A stretch of 64,000 bases of DNA from Malania oleifera (taxonomy: Eukaryota > Streptophyta > Magnoliopsida > Santalales > Ximeniaceae): NCBI RefSeq assembly GCF_029873635.1, contig NC_080421.1, positions 1,922,001-1,986,000 of the forward strand, in the 5' to 3' direction. Numbering within the stretch: the first letter of the stretch is position 1; each line of letters begins with the position of its first letter. The translations under genes were made by a program, and so were the position numbers. Positions 20,506 through 33,360 of the stretch are shown piece after piece. The notes under the pieces were generated by a model that worked only from the letters and a program-made list of their open reading frames with translations, had not been told where the DNA came from and searched no databases.

Positions 20506-22623
20506 TGTCACCCCCCGAACCCGGAAATGGGACCCGGAGGTGAATTTAGTAACCTAACCTGTCTCTGTATTAATTAAAACATATATGATACAATACCAAA
20601 AAAAGTCCGACACCGCGGGGTGAACGGACACCCACATACATACATACAAATATCCATACTCATCCAACATACGCAGCAGAAAAACGGTCTTTATACATAA
20701 ACTGTACTATACCAAAGTCTATACTATACAAGCTAGAATATACATTCCCATGATACATCATACCCCAGCTTTCTATAAAAACCATCTCGACAACCTAGAG
20801 ACCAAAATCCGTACCTAAAGGTACTAGTAGTAGCTACGACACCCCTTGCTTCCGAACGCTAGGATGCTACTTATCGCTACCTGAAGGCCCTGAAAATATT
20901 GTACGTACATTCGGGGTAAGACACCTCTCAGAAAGGAAGAAAACAGTTTATATCAGTGTGTGACATACCAATATCATTTTACATAATTCATAACACTATA
21001 CATACGATACAGTTTGAAACAATTCGTACAGTTTCATACAAATACATACAGTTCCAGTATTTTCAGAAAATCGTTCCAATTCATACGATACCCAACATAC
21101 ATACATACATACATACATACGGTCAGTGTCGTCACAATAGTTCGCAACTACACCAGGTCACCCCATCTCACAGCGATTACAATGCTACATACCCAACTAC
21201 GTTGCGACGATCAAGGCCCAATGGTGAATCCATTGCATCATACGCAACTACACAAGGTTACCTAATCTCACAACGATTACATTGTCATATGCAGTTACGA
21301 AGATCTACGACTCAGGCCCAATAGTGAATCCATTGCTACATACGCAACTACACAAGGTCACCTAGTCTCATCCCGACTACATTGCCATATACACAACTAC
21401 GCTGCGACGACCTAGACCCACTGTGAATCCATTGCAACATACGATGTAGCATATACCTCACACCACTTCGGTGACCAATCAGAATTAGATTGGTGATATT
21501 TCGCACCCTCGGATATAGAGCTGGTCACTCTTGGCATATGGTAATTAGCCGCCACATAGCCGATTTCACAAAACCTCGAATCATTTTGGAACTCATGTTC
21601 CTATACATTTCAGCGTACGGTAATTAGCCGCCACATAGCTGTTTTACAAATACCTGAAACAAATACATACATCCACACATACCACACTTATTTGGTTTAC
21701 GGAAAATCATATCATTTACAATTTCAAGTATACAATTTATGCAAATATGGATTACGGTTATCTCAATAATACAGTTTTAAGAAAACAAACGGTTTTCCAA
21801 ATAAAGTAGAGATGATACCCAAAATCCCCAATTTTCCTGAAAACTGTAACCTAAAAATCCTACATTTTTACCCCATAGATTTCCCCAAATAAGTAGTCAA
21901 AACATACATACGATCGTAGCCTACAAGCTTACTGATCCTGATTTCAAAAATGGATTGATATAAATAGAATCCTCTTACCTTAACCTGAAATCCACTATGA
22001 ACTCTAAGATCCTCAAAACTACGAACCGAGACTCCGAAATCTACAAACCACAGTACAAAATATACTTACAATCTGTACTACTACACATATACCGAATCAA
22101 AAATGAAAACCAAGCCTTACCTCGATTTTGGCCCGAAACCCTAAATCCTTTGAAATGAGATTCCAATCTAGTAGAAATGTAGAGAATCCTTCACTGATCC
22201 TCGTAGTATCTTTGGATTTGCGATTCAGGCAACAACGACGAAGAAAACTAAAGAGAGAGAGTGGAGGGAGAGTTCTAGAGAGAGAGAGAGAGAGCTTTTG
22301 GGGAAACTTAGCCCCAAAGCAACCCAATTCCACCTTTTATAAGCCTTTGACTCGAGAGGCTTTGTCGACGAAATGGTGTCCTCGTCGACGAAGTCTTCAG
22401 GGATTTCGTCGATGAGGTAGCGATTTCATCGATGAACCCTGATATTTAAATTTTCCTGAACCCCTCGGCCGGCTTTTTCTCGTCAACGAGGCTTTGAATT
22501 TCGTCGACGAGAATAACAAAGGCCTCGTTGATGAAATTTGGCTTCGTCGACGAACCTGCTCTTTTACCAAAATTTCCTTCTCTTTATATATATTAACTCA
22601 TTATCACGGTTCGAGTTCTTACA
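20506..22623 (-). repeat. 5' LTR of the chromovirus
   Basis: It pairs along its whole length with 13150-15269, with many scattered differences, so the insertion is not recent. It carries the hairpin block at 20916-20935 (one stem base changed), the 103-bp array (21140-21440), a TATA box (about 22333-22346, minus) and the palindrome cluster (22350-22560). Confidence 0.92.
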
Positions 22624-22628
22624 GATGA

Positions 22629-23633
22629 TCTAATGAGAAATAAGGTGGTGATCAATGAAGAAATGGTTTTTGGTGAGAAAGTCATGGTGCAGCGTACTCA
22701 AGCAAAGGAAGAGAAACAGGTTCTAAAAAACTGAGCAGCAAAGAACATGTGATACAGGTGGAGTTATAGAATCAAGGTAGAAATGAAAGTGTTGATAATG
22801 CAGGGAGTTATAACTTGGGAAACCAGCAGAATCATAGTGAGCCCAGATGAGTGTTATGGTGGTGGAAATGGAGTTATTGCATAAGAATCAAATATGGGAG
22901 TTGGTGGAGCTTCTAAAAGGGAATGGGGTGATAGGATGCAAGGGGATGATGTATATATTGTTTGTGGATAACATGTTATTTGCTGGGAAGATTTTAACTG
23001 AGACTAATCAGTTGGGAACTCTATTGGGAAAAGGTTTTGACATGAAGGTTTTGGGTACGACCAAGAAGAGTCTCGGTTTAAAAATTTGCAAGTACAGAGC
23101 TGCAGCGAGATTAAGATTATAGGGTGGCTTTGTGGACAGAACTGCAGGGAGATTTTAATTTTCGTCTCAGGGTGGTTTTGTAGAGAATCAATGTAAATTG
23201 TCTATCGCACAATACCCAAGGACAAACGGTGATGTTTGGTATATGTCAAAGGTCCCCTATGATGGTGCAATGGGGTGTTTCAGTAGGCAACAGAGTGACC
23301 CATTGGTTATGAGATTTGTTGATACAAACTATGCAGAAAGCTTTGATGACAGGAGGTTTACAACGAGGTATGTGTTTACTGTTTTGGGAAGGCCTTGTTG
23401 GAAGTCCAGAGTGCAGTCTCTGGTTGTAACATCTACAACTGAGTTTGGGTTCATGCATGGCAGAAGCCGAAGTTGCCACAAACAAGTTCAAGCACTGCTT
23501 AAACTTGGTTTTTGTTTCCAATTGCTAAAAGGGAAACGGTCCCAACCTAGTCTCCCAAGGTCATCAAGGTGGAGCAGCGAGGTTTATGTTTTTTGTTTTC
23601 TCCGAAGGAATGTATATTCGCCAAGGCAGATAT
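22629..23633 (+). pseudogene. Copia B reverse transcriptase / RNase H remnant
   Basis: After the chromovirus, copia coding sequence resumes. The frame at 22847-23122 has ILFVDNMLFAGKILTETNQL, the copia RT motif YVDDM with the second Asp changed to Asn by G to A, then GKGFDMKVLGTTKKSLGL. The frame at 23198-23641 has DVWYMSKVPYDGAMG, FVDTNYAESFDDRRFTTRYV (RNase H, FVDSDYAGD-like) and VTSTTEFGFM, the STTEAEYM motif of copia RNase H. Most RT fingers and palm upstream of the active site are deleted. Confidence 0.75.
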
Positions 23634-24147
23634 TGTTGTGATATGTGGCTCATATAGTCGAAAGACATGCACATAGAGAAAACATGGTAAAAACAGAATG
23701 CTGGTGTTTGTTGAGGAAACTATTGACGGTTGCCTTATATTCGTCAATGATTTGGTCCAATTTCAGAAAGGTTTTGCTCTCGATATTAAACCGTTGACAG
23801 TATGTCTGCAAACCATCAACAGTTTGGCTCGGGAACCCAACACAGATTTTCAAATTTTGAATTGGGACGTTAGGTTGGTTGGGGTTTGGAGGAAAAGCCT
23901 CCGGAAACTTTATATATACGTTGTATATGATGTATCTATAATGTGATTAGTGTCTTTGACGCAAGATAGTGAAAGTCATATTGTCGATTGCTCCCATGGA
24001 TGTAGGCATTATCAAACCACATGATTCTTTGTGTCTTTGTTATTGCTTTCATTATTATCTTCGTGATTGGTGTTCTGTGTATTTCACTCTTGAGTGTTGC
24101 ATTGGTAAGATCGTTTTTATTTTGTTGGACATTCATTTTTAACAACA
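23634..24147 (+). repeat. 3' LTR of copia B
   Basis: It starts TGTTGTGATATG after the polypurine tract and ends TTAACAACA. It holds three AAACYRTYRACRGTT-type palindromes at about 23716-23825 and a TTATATATACG TATA-like motif at about 23910. About 250 bp of this LTR are missing from the 5' LTR. Confidence 0.8.
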
Positions 24148-24674
24148 CTTTAATACTATTCCTCTATGTGGTTCGTCCACGGCTATTGGCTTGTAATAAG
24201 CCCAGAAGGACTCTTGTTAATTGTTGAGTTATTTTGGGTTAACTTAAAGCAGAATTGATTCACACCAAATAGTTGTACCCAATTCTAAATATTAGTTTTT
24301 CTCTCCTTATGTGTAAACATATACGTCTTACTCTCACTGGAGAATATTTTTAGGTTAACCACTTAGCAGAATCAATCTATCCCTTCTAATAAGTTTTCTA
24401 CTTTTGAGTGCCTCATATTCATTTGTTAATTGCAAGATCAAACATTTGTCATGTGCATTTTTCACCAAGGAAATTACTATACTTTTCCTTGGAAATTGTA
24501 TTCCAAGAGACTCAATTTTAAAGTTTGGCGACGTCTCAATAGTATGTGTAGGTCTCATTCTATATTTGGATCCAAAGTTTACTATAATATTTTTTAACTG
24601 AATTAAGTCCTACCTGAAAGAATTATCTATTTCTCTATGATTCTAATTAATAATAATAATAATAATAACAATAA

Positions 24675-24706
<32 letters not shown>

Positions 24707-25448
24707 TACATGCAAATGCCGAAGAAGAAGTTTCCCTTGTAGTAAAGCTAATAGTCTGCAAAATAATAGAATAAAGTGCAAATAGTAATGCGTTTTAAAG
24801 AATGGATGACTTATAATTAATATTGTAGCAGATTACTGCAAGCTACCTAGCCAGAAAATAGTATAAAACTATGAATCAAAGAATATAATTATTACTTAAA
24901 TAATAGACTCGGACAATTGATCAGGTCCATTTTCCACATTCTTCCTTTTCATGATTTACCATAGAAAACAACAAAAAAACAAAACAAATATATAAAAACC
25001 AGAAACATGCAATGGCCTTTCTCCTTTCTTTCCGCGTTCTCTCCACATTCTCTCTCTCTCTCTCTCTCTCTCTCCATGTGCTTTGGGTGAGTCAGTGAGT
25101 GAACTTTTTGTTTGTTTCATTGGAAAAAAGTGGGCATTCGATTTGATTATAGGATATTATCATAAAGCACAGGGATCGATCAGAGTCTTCTGATGGGTAC
25201 GTGCTTATTGACTTGGAAGTCATGCACCCCCGAAGACCCTACGCAGCTTGGTTGAGCAAGTCTTCTTTCTCCCTTGCCAGCTTACCTCCACGACTAATTA
25301 TAAAATTACATTTCTATGGCTAAACTTCAAGAAAACTATACTAATTTTTTTATATATACAAAATGATATGACCCTAATCATCTAAAGCACCAAAATAATC
25401 TTTCCCGTACCCGAGAAATACATAAATAAATAAAAGGGTATGCGGATG
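24148..25448. other. Intergenic sequence
   Basis: No gene is supported. ORFs of 65-70 codons in this stretch have no recognisable domain. It contains an (ATAG)8 microsatellite at 24675-24706 and a CT-rich tract at 25041-25074. Confidence 0.5.
24675..24706. repeat. (ATAG)8 microsatellite
   Basis: Eight tandem ATAG units preceded by an interrupted AAT tract. Confidence 0.95.
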
Positions 25449-25456
25449 CAGTCCAG

Positions 25457-26587
25457 CAGGGCCAGCTCTTCATAATATGGGGCCCTAGGCGAATGATTTA
25501 ATCAAGAATCTTTAATTTTTTTTATTTAAAATTAATTTTTCTAACTTTTTGAGACGCAAAATCACTAATTAAAGTTTTATATTCAAGATTTTTAAGTATT
25601 TTTTTTTTCTATTGATAATATAGTCAATCTATTTAATCTTTTTTTTTTTGGAATACGCACCGGGTATCCACGCGTCTGTTTTACGGTCCACGTGACTAAT
25701 CCTGCGCCCCTTGAAGTTGACCCTACAACTCCAAAGGGAGCGGAGCGGGCTCATTTATATTTTGCTTAGAATTAAAAATAAATTTATCAAGAGCTCCCTT
25801 TTGAGATGACACTAATTCTTCTATTTTTTTTTTCTTTCTTCGTTTTTCATATCCGGATTCATATTTTTCTCGTTGACATAGTTAAATTTCAAAATTAATA
25901 CTATAAATTGACAAATTATGTAAACAAATAAAAATAAATTTAATAAATCTATAAAAATAGTAGATTGAAATAATATAATATGATTATTATTACTATTGCA
26001 AATCGATCGGCGAGCGAGACTTTAGAGATATCGGATTCTTGCCAGATATAGTGCTCTAACCTCAAAGCTTCCAAAATCTAAGAAAAATTAGAAAAAAAAA
26101 ATTCAAAGTGAAATAATAGAAAAATAATATACAAAATTGAAATCAAAATTAGAGTTGAAGAAAATTACAGAGAATTGGAGGCCCGAAGATGATGAATACA
26201 ATAGTTGGAGCAAAAATCATAGAGACCAAGAGATGAGAGTGAGAGAGTGTGAGAGATGAAAAAAATTTTTTAGAGAGACTAAGAGAGAGAGATGGGAGTA
26301 ATAGATAATTTGAAATACAATAAAATTGTTAGTTGGGAAGTATACGATTTGAAAAAAAAAAGAATTAAATTGTATTTATTTTATATTTTAAAATATAATT
26401 TCATTTATTTGTTAGTTGAGAAGTCAATTATAGGAATAGAGCATAATAAATAATATTAATATTATTTAATTAAAAAAAATTTGGGGCCCAAAAAGTATAT
26501 TATTATATTAAAAAAAAATTGAGGGACCTCAAAAATTTGGGGGCCCTAGGCGGGTGCCTCAATGGCCTAAAGGCAGAGCCGCCCCTG
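25457..26587. mobile_element. Non-autonomous hAT-like DNA transposon
   Basis: The left end CAGGGCCAGCTCT and the inverted right end CAGGGGCGGCTCT match at 11 of 13 positions. The flanks CAGTCCAG (25449-25456) and CAGTCTAG (26588-26595) form an 8-bp target duplication with one difference. CAGGG termini and 8-bp duplications are characteristic of hAT. GGGGCCCTAGGC occurs just inside both ends. The 1131-bp interior is AT-rich with no transposase ORF, so the element depends on a transposase supplied elsewhere. Confidence 0.82.
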
Positions 26588-26638
26588 CAGTCTAGCTAAT
26601 AAATCCTCACAAAACTGTCATGCATCTCTCACTAAGAG

Positions 26639-27137
26639 TAGGGGTGACAAAACGAGTTGACAGGTCAAGTTAAGATGGGTCAACAATAGGTGGAGGTAAA
26701 TTGGTTTAGATTCAAGATAGCTAATCCATAAACCCAAAGCTGTCCATATAATAAACTGGTCATAAATAGGTACCCGTTCAAAAATATAATTTTTTATTTA
26801 ATTTTTATTTAATATTTCATCAAAATTGACTTAATTGTTTTGTAATAAAAAAATAAACAGCCTTTTAAAAAAAATTAAGAAAAAAAAAAGCAACCTAAAA
26901 GTGGATGGCCTGAAGGGCAAAAGGCCCAAAATAAATAAATAAATAAATGTAAACAAGTCACCCGACAAGTATTCGACCCAAATCCGCCCACCCCATTTAT
27001 ATTTTAAATAAAAAAATATATAAATAAGTTTAGATTGACCTATTTATAAACGGATTGCCTCCTCCCAAGCCCAAACCTGATCTAAATAGGTAGGTGACAG
27101 GTCACCCGTCGGGTTTTGACCCGTTTTGCAACCCCCA
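26639..27137. mobile_element. Second hAT-like MITE
   Basis: The left end TAGGGGTGACAAAACGAG and the inverted right end TGGGGGTTGCAAAACGGG match at most positions. The flanks ACTAAGAG (26631-26638) and TCTAAGAG (27138-27145) are an 8-bp duplication with one difference. The 499-bp interior has no ORF. Its termini differ from those of the neighbouring element, so it is another family, inserted 51 bp away. Confidence 0.75.
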
Positions 27138-27145
27138 TCTAAGAG

Positions 27146-28277
27146 GCAAGAGAGATTATTAAGAGAAGAAGTTAGAATGGATTAGCTGTTCGATTTCAGA
27201 ACATGAAAGGCATTTTCACTTTATACGAGTTAAATATGGAGTGTAATTTTGGAATACTATCAGATTTTGACCTTTACCCCTTTAGAATAGTTTACTTTAA
27301 TCGTTCTTATCTATGTTATATGTTATATGATAGAAATGGATTAATTAAGAATCTTAATTAATATGTTGCATGCACCAATTAAACATGTATAGGCTAATCA
27401 TATATCCGTTTTAAGCCTGTGGCTTCTCAATTTTATCTCTTCTTCTTAATTAATTTTCATCTCTAAATTAATTCTACGCTCACATATGGACCGCCCATTC
27501 ACAATCCATGCATGGGGCAGATGATAATTAATTAATTAATTAAGAGCTGCATGCGTAATATTATAATATGATAAATAATTAATTCATATGGACAAAAACG
27601 TACGCAGACACATATGTATATACATATGATTTTCTTCGCAGTTTCCAAGAATCTTCGAGTGTTTGGCTGAGCCCTTTCCTCCTATACTTAATGATGAGCT
27701 GCGTTGCCCTAGCTTCCACAGTATAGTAGTGCAGACCTAATTTGATGGTAAGTACAGATGGAAACATATATATTGGGGTTTACTTTGAAAAATATTGGAG
27801 TCGTACGTGAGAGTTTTTACTGATTAAATTGATTGACCAACAACTGGTCAAGTAGTCATGCATTCCACCTTATGTTCTTTTTTTCCTTGAAGCCTCCTTT
27901 TTCATCTTTTGTTTTTTTCCAATACCTTATTTTTTAAACACCAATATTTAGAATAGCTTGAACATTAATCTCTCTGTCTTTTGGGGACAAAAATATTATC
28001 GTCCACTCATTGGCATATTCCTAGTAATTCACTAGGTAAACCGTAAGTGAAGAATCAAATATGAAATCTTGCGACAGTCAAGACGCAACTTCGCTCTTAC
28101 CATTTGAGCAAATTTAGTTGGGGCAAACTCAAATAACACATTCGATGAAAAAAGACTTGCAAGGGGAGAAGCGGCCCTTTCGCAACTCAAACTGCCGGTA
28201 TGCCTTTCTGCTCGCAACAACTCTCAACCCATCTAAAGAGCACCATCCATTAGTCTCTTCAAAGAAAATCATCGAAT

Positions 28278-28337
<60 letters not shown>

Positions 28338-29569
28338 GTAGCCTAATTAGAAGTATCAGTTAGCTTGATTTCTTGCCAGCTTGAAGTGACTAGAGATTCC
28401 CCTTCTTGATGAGCGACTTGTGGGACTGCGAGTCCTCATCCCTGGTTGTAATATTTGAAATATTTTAGTCACAAAAAAATTATATTAATGTTTGGACCCA
28501 CTAAAATTATACGAAACCCACTTTATTAGGATTGACAATATCAAATAATACTGCTCACATGTATGGATTTAAGTGTTAATCTGATATCTATATCGAGGAG
28601 GAATTTAATGTAGTTAGATAGGTTGTTAGGCAGCGTGGTTGTACAAACTTTTCTCTAGAAAAAAAAAATCAGTAATTTTGCAATAACGAGCTTCGATGCA
28701 AGTTTTTTAAAACTTTTCTAAAAATAGAAAATGGGTCGGTGAAATTTAATCTTCTTTGAGACATTTTTGTTTCAGCTATTTAATTAATTTGAAGTTAGTA
28801 TTAATTAGAGTCATGATATTTAGTTAACAATTACATGCTATTAGATTCTTGCTATATTCAGAGCGAAATCATCCTAGATAATGATGTTTAGTACTCTTTT
28901 CTTAATATGTAAGCATAGATGCATGGCCCTTAGTGGTTGGGGGAGGAGGGAGGTTCGAAATTAATGAAGCCCAGTGCATGAATTATGAAGATCAAGAAAA
29001 ATATTACAAACTATAAATGCAATTTTTGAAGAAATAGATAATTGTTTCGGTTTTTTGTTTTGTTATTTTGTTTCTTTACAATTAAAAAAATATAGATTAT
29101 TAAAATACATTTGTTCATGTTGTAAGTTTTTACATTTTCGTTTGGTGATTTTTTACTATTTTTTTTAAAAAAAAACACAACTAAATTTTATAATTCTCAA
29201 TTATTTTGACAACCTATTATCAATGTACTTTAATGAGCTGAATCAAATTTTTTTTATTTAAATCATTTACTTACAATTATTTTTTAATTAAAAGAAAAAA
29301 AAATAAAATGACCATGTAAATCTACACATAATTAAAATAAAAAAAGTTGTAAAATATCTAAACTTTTAAATAAGTTTTGAAATAAAATATTTAATTAAAA
29401 TCATTATCGCAACTTCTCTATTTATTATAACATTTTCAATCTGTTATTTTACATTTTTATTATTTTAGTTGTACTTTTAATTAATTATTATTTGATTCAT
29501 GGACAAAAATAAACGCTTATTCATTGAATTTTTTTAATTTATTTTACTATTAAATTTATTAACCAAACA
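27146..29569. other. Intergenic sequence
   Basis: AT-rich with no supported gene. It includes a TTAA/ATTA tract at 27527-27543, a long GA microsatellite (28280-28335) and, around 28040-28250, a less AT-rich stretch with a 62-codon minus-strand ORF that matches nothing I recognise. Confidence 0.5.
28280..28335. repeat. (GA)n microsatellite
   Basis: About 27 uninterrupted GA units. Confidence 0.95.
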
Positions 29570-30794
29570 TATTGTTGACTTTTAATTCTTAATTTTTTTT
29601 ATATTTTTTAATTATCATTTCAGTGATACTAGACATCCCCTCAATAAAACTAGTTGGGTTGAATTAATTATTCAAACTTGCATGAAAAATTACTCGATTC
29701 ATCATAAAAAAAAAAAAAAAATTTCATTCTTTTGTGACTTTTTTAGTTGGACTAATCCATTTCTTAGTCTAGGCAAAACTCATTTATGCTCATAATTCAT
29801 CTACCTTTATACGTATAACAATTTCTCTCAGTGTAGCTAGCCACTTGCCTACACAAAAGCGAGTCACTAGCTATGAGAAAGATCAAACAAGGTCTAGCAA
29901 AAAGAAATTTACTGGTTGTGCGAGAACAAGTGCTTATACTTATTGTAAATTTTTTAAATTTTAGATTTTGACATACATAAATTAATTATCGAATTTTGAC
30001 ACTTTGGAACTACAACCACACTTGTCAAGAGGTAATATATATATTGCTTTTCTTCTTTATAATGAAATTTTCATACATGCAATAAGCATACTCAACGAAC
30101 TGTCTAAGTGGATATTTTAATTGAATATTATCGAACTGTAACCGCGTCGCATGTAGAAATTTTAATAATTAATTATGGTTCCCTATAACCATATACCTTA
30201 GCTTGGTAACTCCAAGACCTAGCCTAGCCCTAGGCACTCCACTTATTTTCGATGATTAAACATGTACATCCTAATTAAGTCGCTAAATATTTCCATCCAC
30301 AAACCCCCTCCAAATTAATTATTGCAGGTTTATTATGTTAATGACCTAGCTGACCTTTGGTAGATTAATTAACAACTTTTAGAAATATGATTAACTCTGA
30401 GACTCTGAAGTTAATAATTGTACCACCATGACTTTTTAACCTATAAAATTTTAAAAAGAAAACATCATTCTCTTTTAACCGAACCCACATTATAATTAAT
30501 ATATATATACAAAAGATATTAACCTCGCATAAAATTTGATAAAAAGATATTAATTTTCTTTAAGATTTCGAAAATTTAAGAGACTTCTATTAAGTTTTCA
30601 AAAAAATACAAATCTTCCTTTATGTCTTGGAAAAAAAATAAGTCTTTTGAAAAATTGTTTTTGCTCTTTTGGAAAATTTAAGGAAGGTTTGCGGTATTTT
30701 TAAAATTTGAATGAAGGTCAATGAAAATTTTGAAATCTCAGAAGAGGTCTTTATCTTTTTAGCAAACCTAATGAGAGATAATATTTTTTTCCTT

Positions 30795-30841
<47 letters not shown>

Positions 30842-33360
30842 TGTGATATTTTTTAAATTTCAGTAAAAATCAATGAAAATTTTAAAATTTTATAAGAGAT
30901 TTATGTCTTTTCGTCAAACCACCGATTCCAACTATTATCCATGTACGATCCATACTAGATCGGACCAACTGCCATCAAGATACTATCTTCTTCCCTATGC
31001 ATGTGGAAATTAATGAAGTCACAGGAAGCAAGAAATAGAAAGGGAGAGGATGCATGTCAAAGCTGCGCAAATCATGGCTCATGGTTTTTGCTTTGTGAGA
31101 AACTATCTGTCTATCAACAAAGGAGGTGGAAGTCAATGCATATCACATAATTCTAGAATTCCCCAAACCTTCATCACTATGGAAAAAGATGGTGTTTTAG
31201 TTCACTCTCTCTCTCTCTCTGGAAAAATGAATATGAGACAAGATGTGAAAAATAAAATTAAAAAAACTAAATTTTAAATTTTGAATTTGAATTTGTATAA
31301 ATTTGAACAAATTTTAATTTAAGTTTATAATATATTTCATCTCAATTGAATACAACTTCAAATCTAAATTCGCTCCAAACATAGATTAAAGAAGATTTTA
31401 CAAAAGCCTCATTGACTTTTATACCCAAGAAATGCATTCACAAATCGAGAAAAAAAAGTAGGACAACTTGATTGATTCAAACAGATATATTGCAAGAACG
31501 ATCAGACGAAAGAGATCACGACAAGAGCAGCAACGAAAGAATTTTTTGATAAAGGAATTTGTTTTTAAAAAATAAAAGATCATTTGAACATACAAATCTC
31601 TACCTCAAGACATAGATGTATAAACAATTATTATAAAGTGATTGAAAAACACATAACAAAAATGGTCACAAAACTTTTAATACTAATGATCACAAAACGG
31701 TCACATAAATGATTATAGCAGTTTTTATAAAAATTAATAAATTTTTGAAATAACCATTAGAGAAGAAAAACCATAAATATTTTTGAAATATTTTTTTATA
31801 AAAAAAATTCAATAATTTGAAAAAAATGAAGCAAATCAGAGAAAAAAAATTAAAATAGGTGTTTTATATTTTTTTTGTTAAGAATAACAAATAAACAAAT
31901 ATATATTTATATAGCATGTTTAGTTTTGGAAAAGGTGTGGCAACCTCCCAAAGAAGGATCCAGAATAGCGAGGAATAATAATATTATAAGTTGGATGGAG
32001 TTGCCACTAGCACATTATTTGCGTAGGTGTGGTTAGTTCACCCAATTACTGTTTGTTGATTGGTTTCTAAACTAATCCTAAACCAAGAAACTAGTAGATT
32101 CGGTCTACATTTGCTAGAGTTGGGATAAGGAATTCAGTTATGTGATGGGAAGGTACTAGCCACCCTGACACACCCTATCTATGAATAGTACCTAATTAAT
32201 TATAAATTATCTCTACACTGGATCTAATTGTCTTTAATTAACTTCTTAAAAATAATTAATTAATTAAAATTTTAAAATATATATATAAAATAAAGTGCAA
32301 GTTAAAAATGTCTAGTAAGACCTCCAAAAGAGGAGATTTTATTAGATAAACTCCCATCAAAACTAATATAGGTGAGATCTAAAACACATCTTTACTCTTT
32401 GTCAAATCATTGAGACGCACATACACAAAAATTAAATATTTACAAATAATAAGCAAATAAAATCATCAAATTTGAGCAAAAAGAGTCTTTAAAGTATTCC
32501 AAAATTTTTCTGAAAATTTTCCAACAATTTTCCAAAATTTTCTAGGATTTTTAAAGACTTTGCCTCATTTTTTTGGTATTTTTTATTTTTCATTTTTTTA
32601 TGTCAAAGTCAAAATAATTTAATATTTTTTTATTTATTTTTATGATTTCTAAAAATAATTGTTTCTGATGTTTCCATGATTTTTTCCTATTTTTAAAAAT
32701 TATAAATCAATTAAAAATAATTTAAAAAATAAACAAATAAATTGGTGGTTCAAAAATTAGACTAGTTCAACTAGCCTGAATCAAATTTGACCTGGTTGGG
32801 ATAAATAAGCCACGTGTTCACTAGCATTGGAGACACATGACTCTATTTTTTATTTTTTTATTTTTAATTTACTGTAGCACAGTGACATCAGCATGATGTT
32901 ACCTTCTATATGGTGATTTTCCTTTTTCTTTTCTGTTTTTGAATTTTGTAAAGACCTGAAAATTTTAATAACAATGAAAAAGACAAAGGAAAAGGGAAAA
33001 AAAAAAAAAAAGGAAGAGAATTTGAAAGGGCAACACAGTAGGGACTCGTCGACGAGGAGATCTCGAGAATCAGGAAATCTCAGATTTAATAGACTCATCG
33101 ACGAACCTATTGTTCTCGTCGACGAGTGTCCTTCTCTAACTCGTCGATGAATCTTCTGATCTCGTCGACGAGTACACGTGAACCAGTAGCCTATAAATAG
33201 GCTTTAAGTCATTTTTTCGAGAGAAAACACACACTCTCTCTCTCTTTCTCTCTCTCTCTCTCTAAGTGTTGCCTTTTTGAGTTCGATCCCTATTTTGATG
33301 CTGACAAAACTTCGTATCTTACATGTGCACTAAGTGTGTCAACATGCTTACATTTTAACA
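29570..33360. repeat. Segmental duplication copy A, left part
   Basis: The sequence from TATTGTTGACTTTTAATTC onwards is matched, with scattered differences, by copy B at 43420-44757 and 49236-51321. The part 30868-31299 has no counterpart in B. It contains an (AT)n tract (30808-30839), and at 33040-33240 an LTR-like promoter: palindromes, an ACACGTG G-box, TATA box CTATAAATAG (33191) and a CT tract. No protein-coding gene is visible. It ends at the target site of the gag-only element. Confidence 0.88.
33045..33200 (+). promoter_or_regulatory. LTR-like promoter with TCGTCGACGA cluster
   Basis: Five palindromes or variants (33047-33171), the G-box-containing TACACGTGAAC (33171-33182) and CTATAAATAGG (33191-33201) follow one another, then a CT-rich leader. 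Copy B has the same arrangement at 51013-51171. It looks like the promoter of an old LTR whose element I could not delimit. Confidence 0.5.

Larger units (their letters stand above)
13150..22623 (-). mobile_element. Ty3/gypsy chromovirus (Tekay/Del-like), complete but mutated
   Basis: The 9474-bp element has LTRs of about 2.1 kb at 13150-15269 and 20506-22623 and a perfect 5-bp target duplication, GATGA (13145-13149 and 22624-22628). On the minus strand it reads 5' LTR (right), iMet primer-binding site, gag with zinc knuckle, protease, RT, RNase H, integrase, a short chromodomain, polypurine tract, 3' LTR (left). RT before integrase and the chromodomain place it among chromoviruses; the LTR length and the protein blocks look like Tekay/Del. 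Scattered stops and at least two frameshifts make it non-autonomous. It lies inside copia B and is therefore younger. Confidence 0.93.
11118..24147 (+). mobile_element. Ty1/copia retrotransposon B, split by a nested chromovirus
   Basis: LTRs at 11118-11379 and 23634-24147 enclose a primer-binding site, gag, protease, integrase, RT and RNase H remnants in copia order. The polypurine tract GCCAAGGCAGATAT is at 23620-23633. Removing the chromovirus (13150-22623) joins the two halves across the 5-bp duplication GATGA. The residual element is only about 3.5 kb, so integrase and RT also carry internal deletions. No exact target duplication was found at the outer ends. Confidence 0.85.

Noticed and set aside
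25195..25240. Short hairpin GTGCTTATTGACTTGGAAGTCATGCAC (microRNA-like)
   Set aside because: The stem is only about nine pairs with a 4-nt loop, too short for a miRNA precursor.
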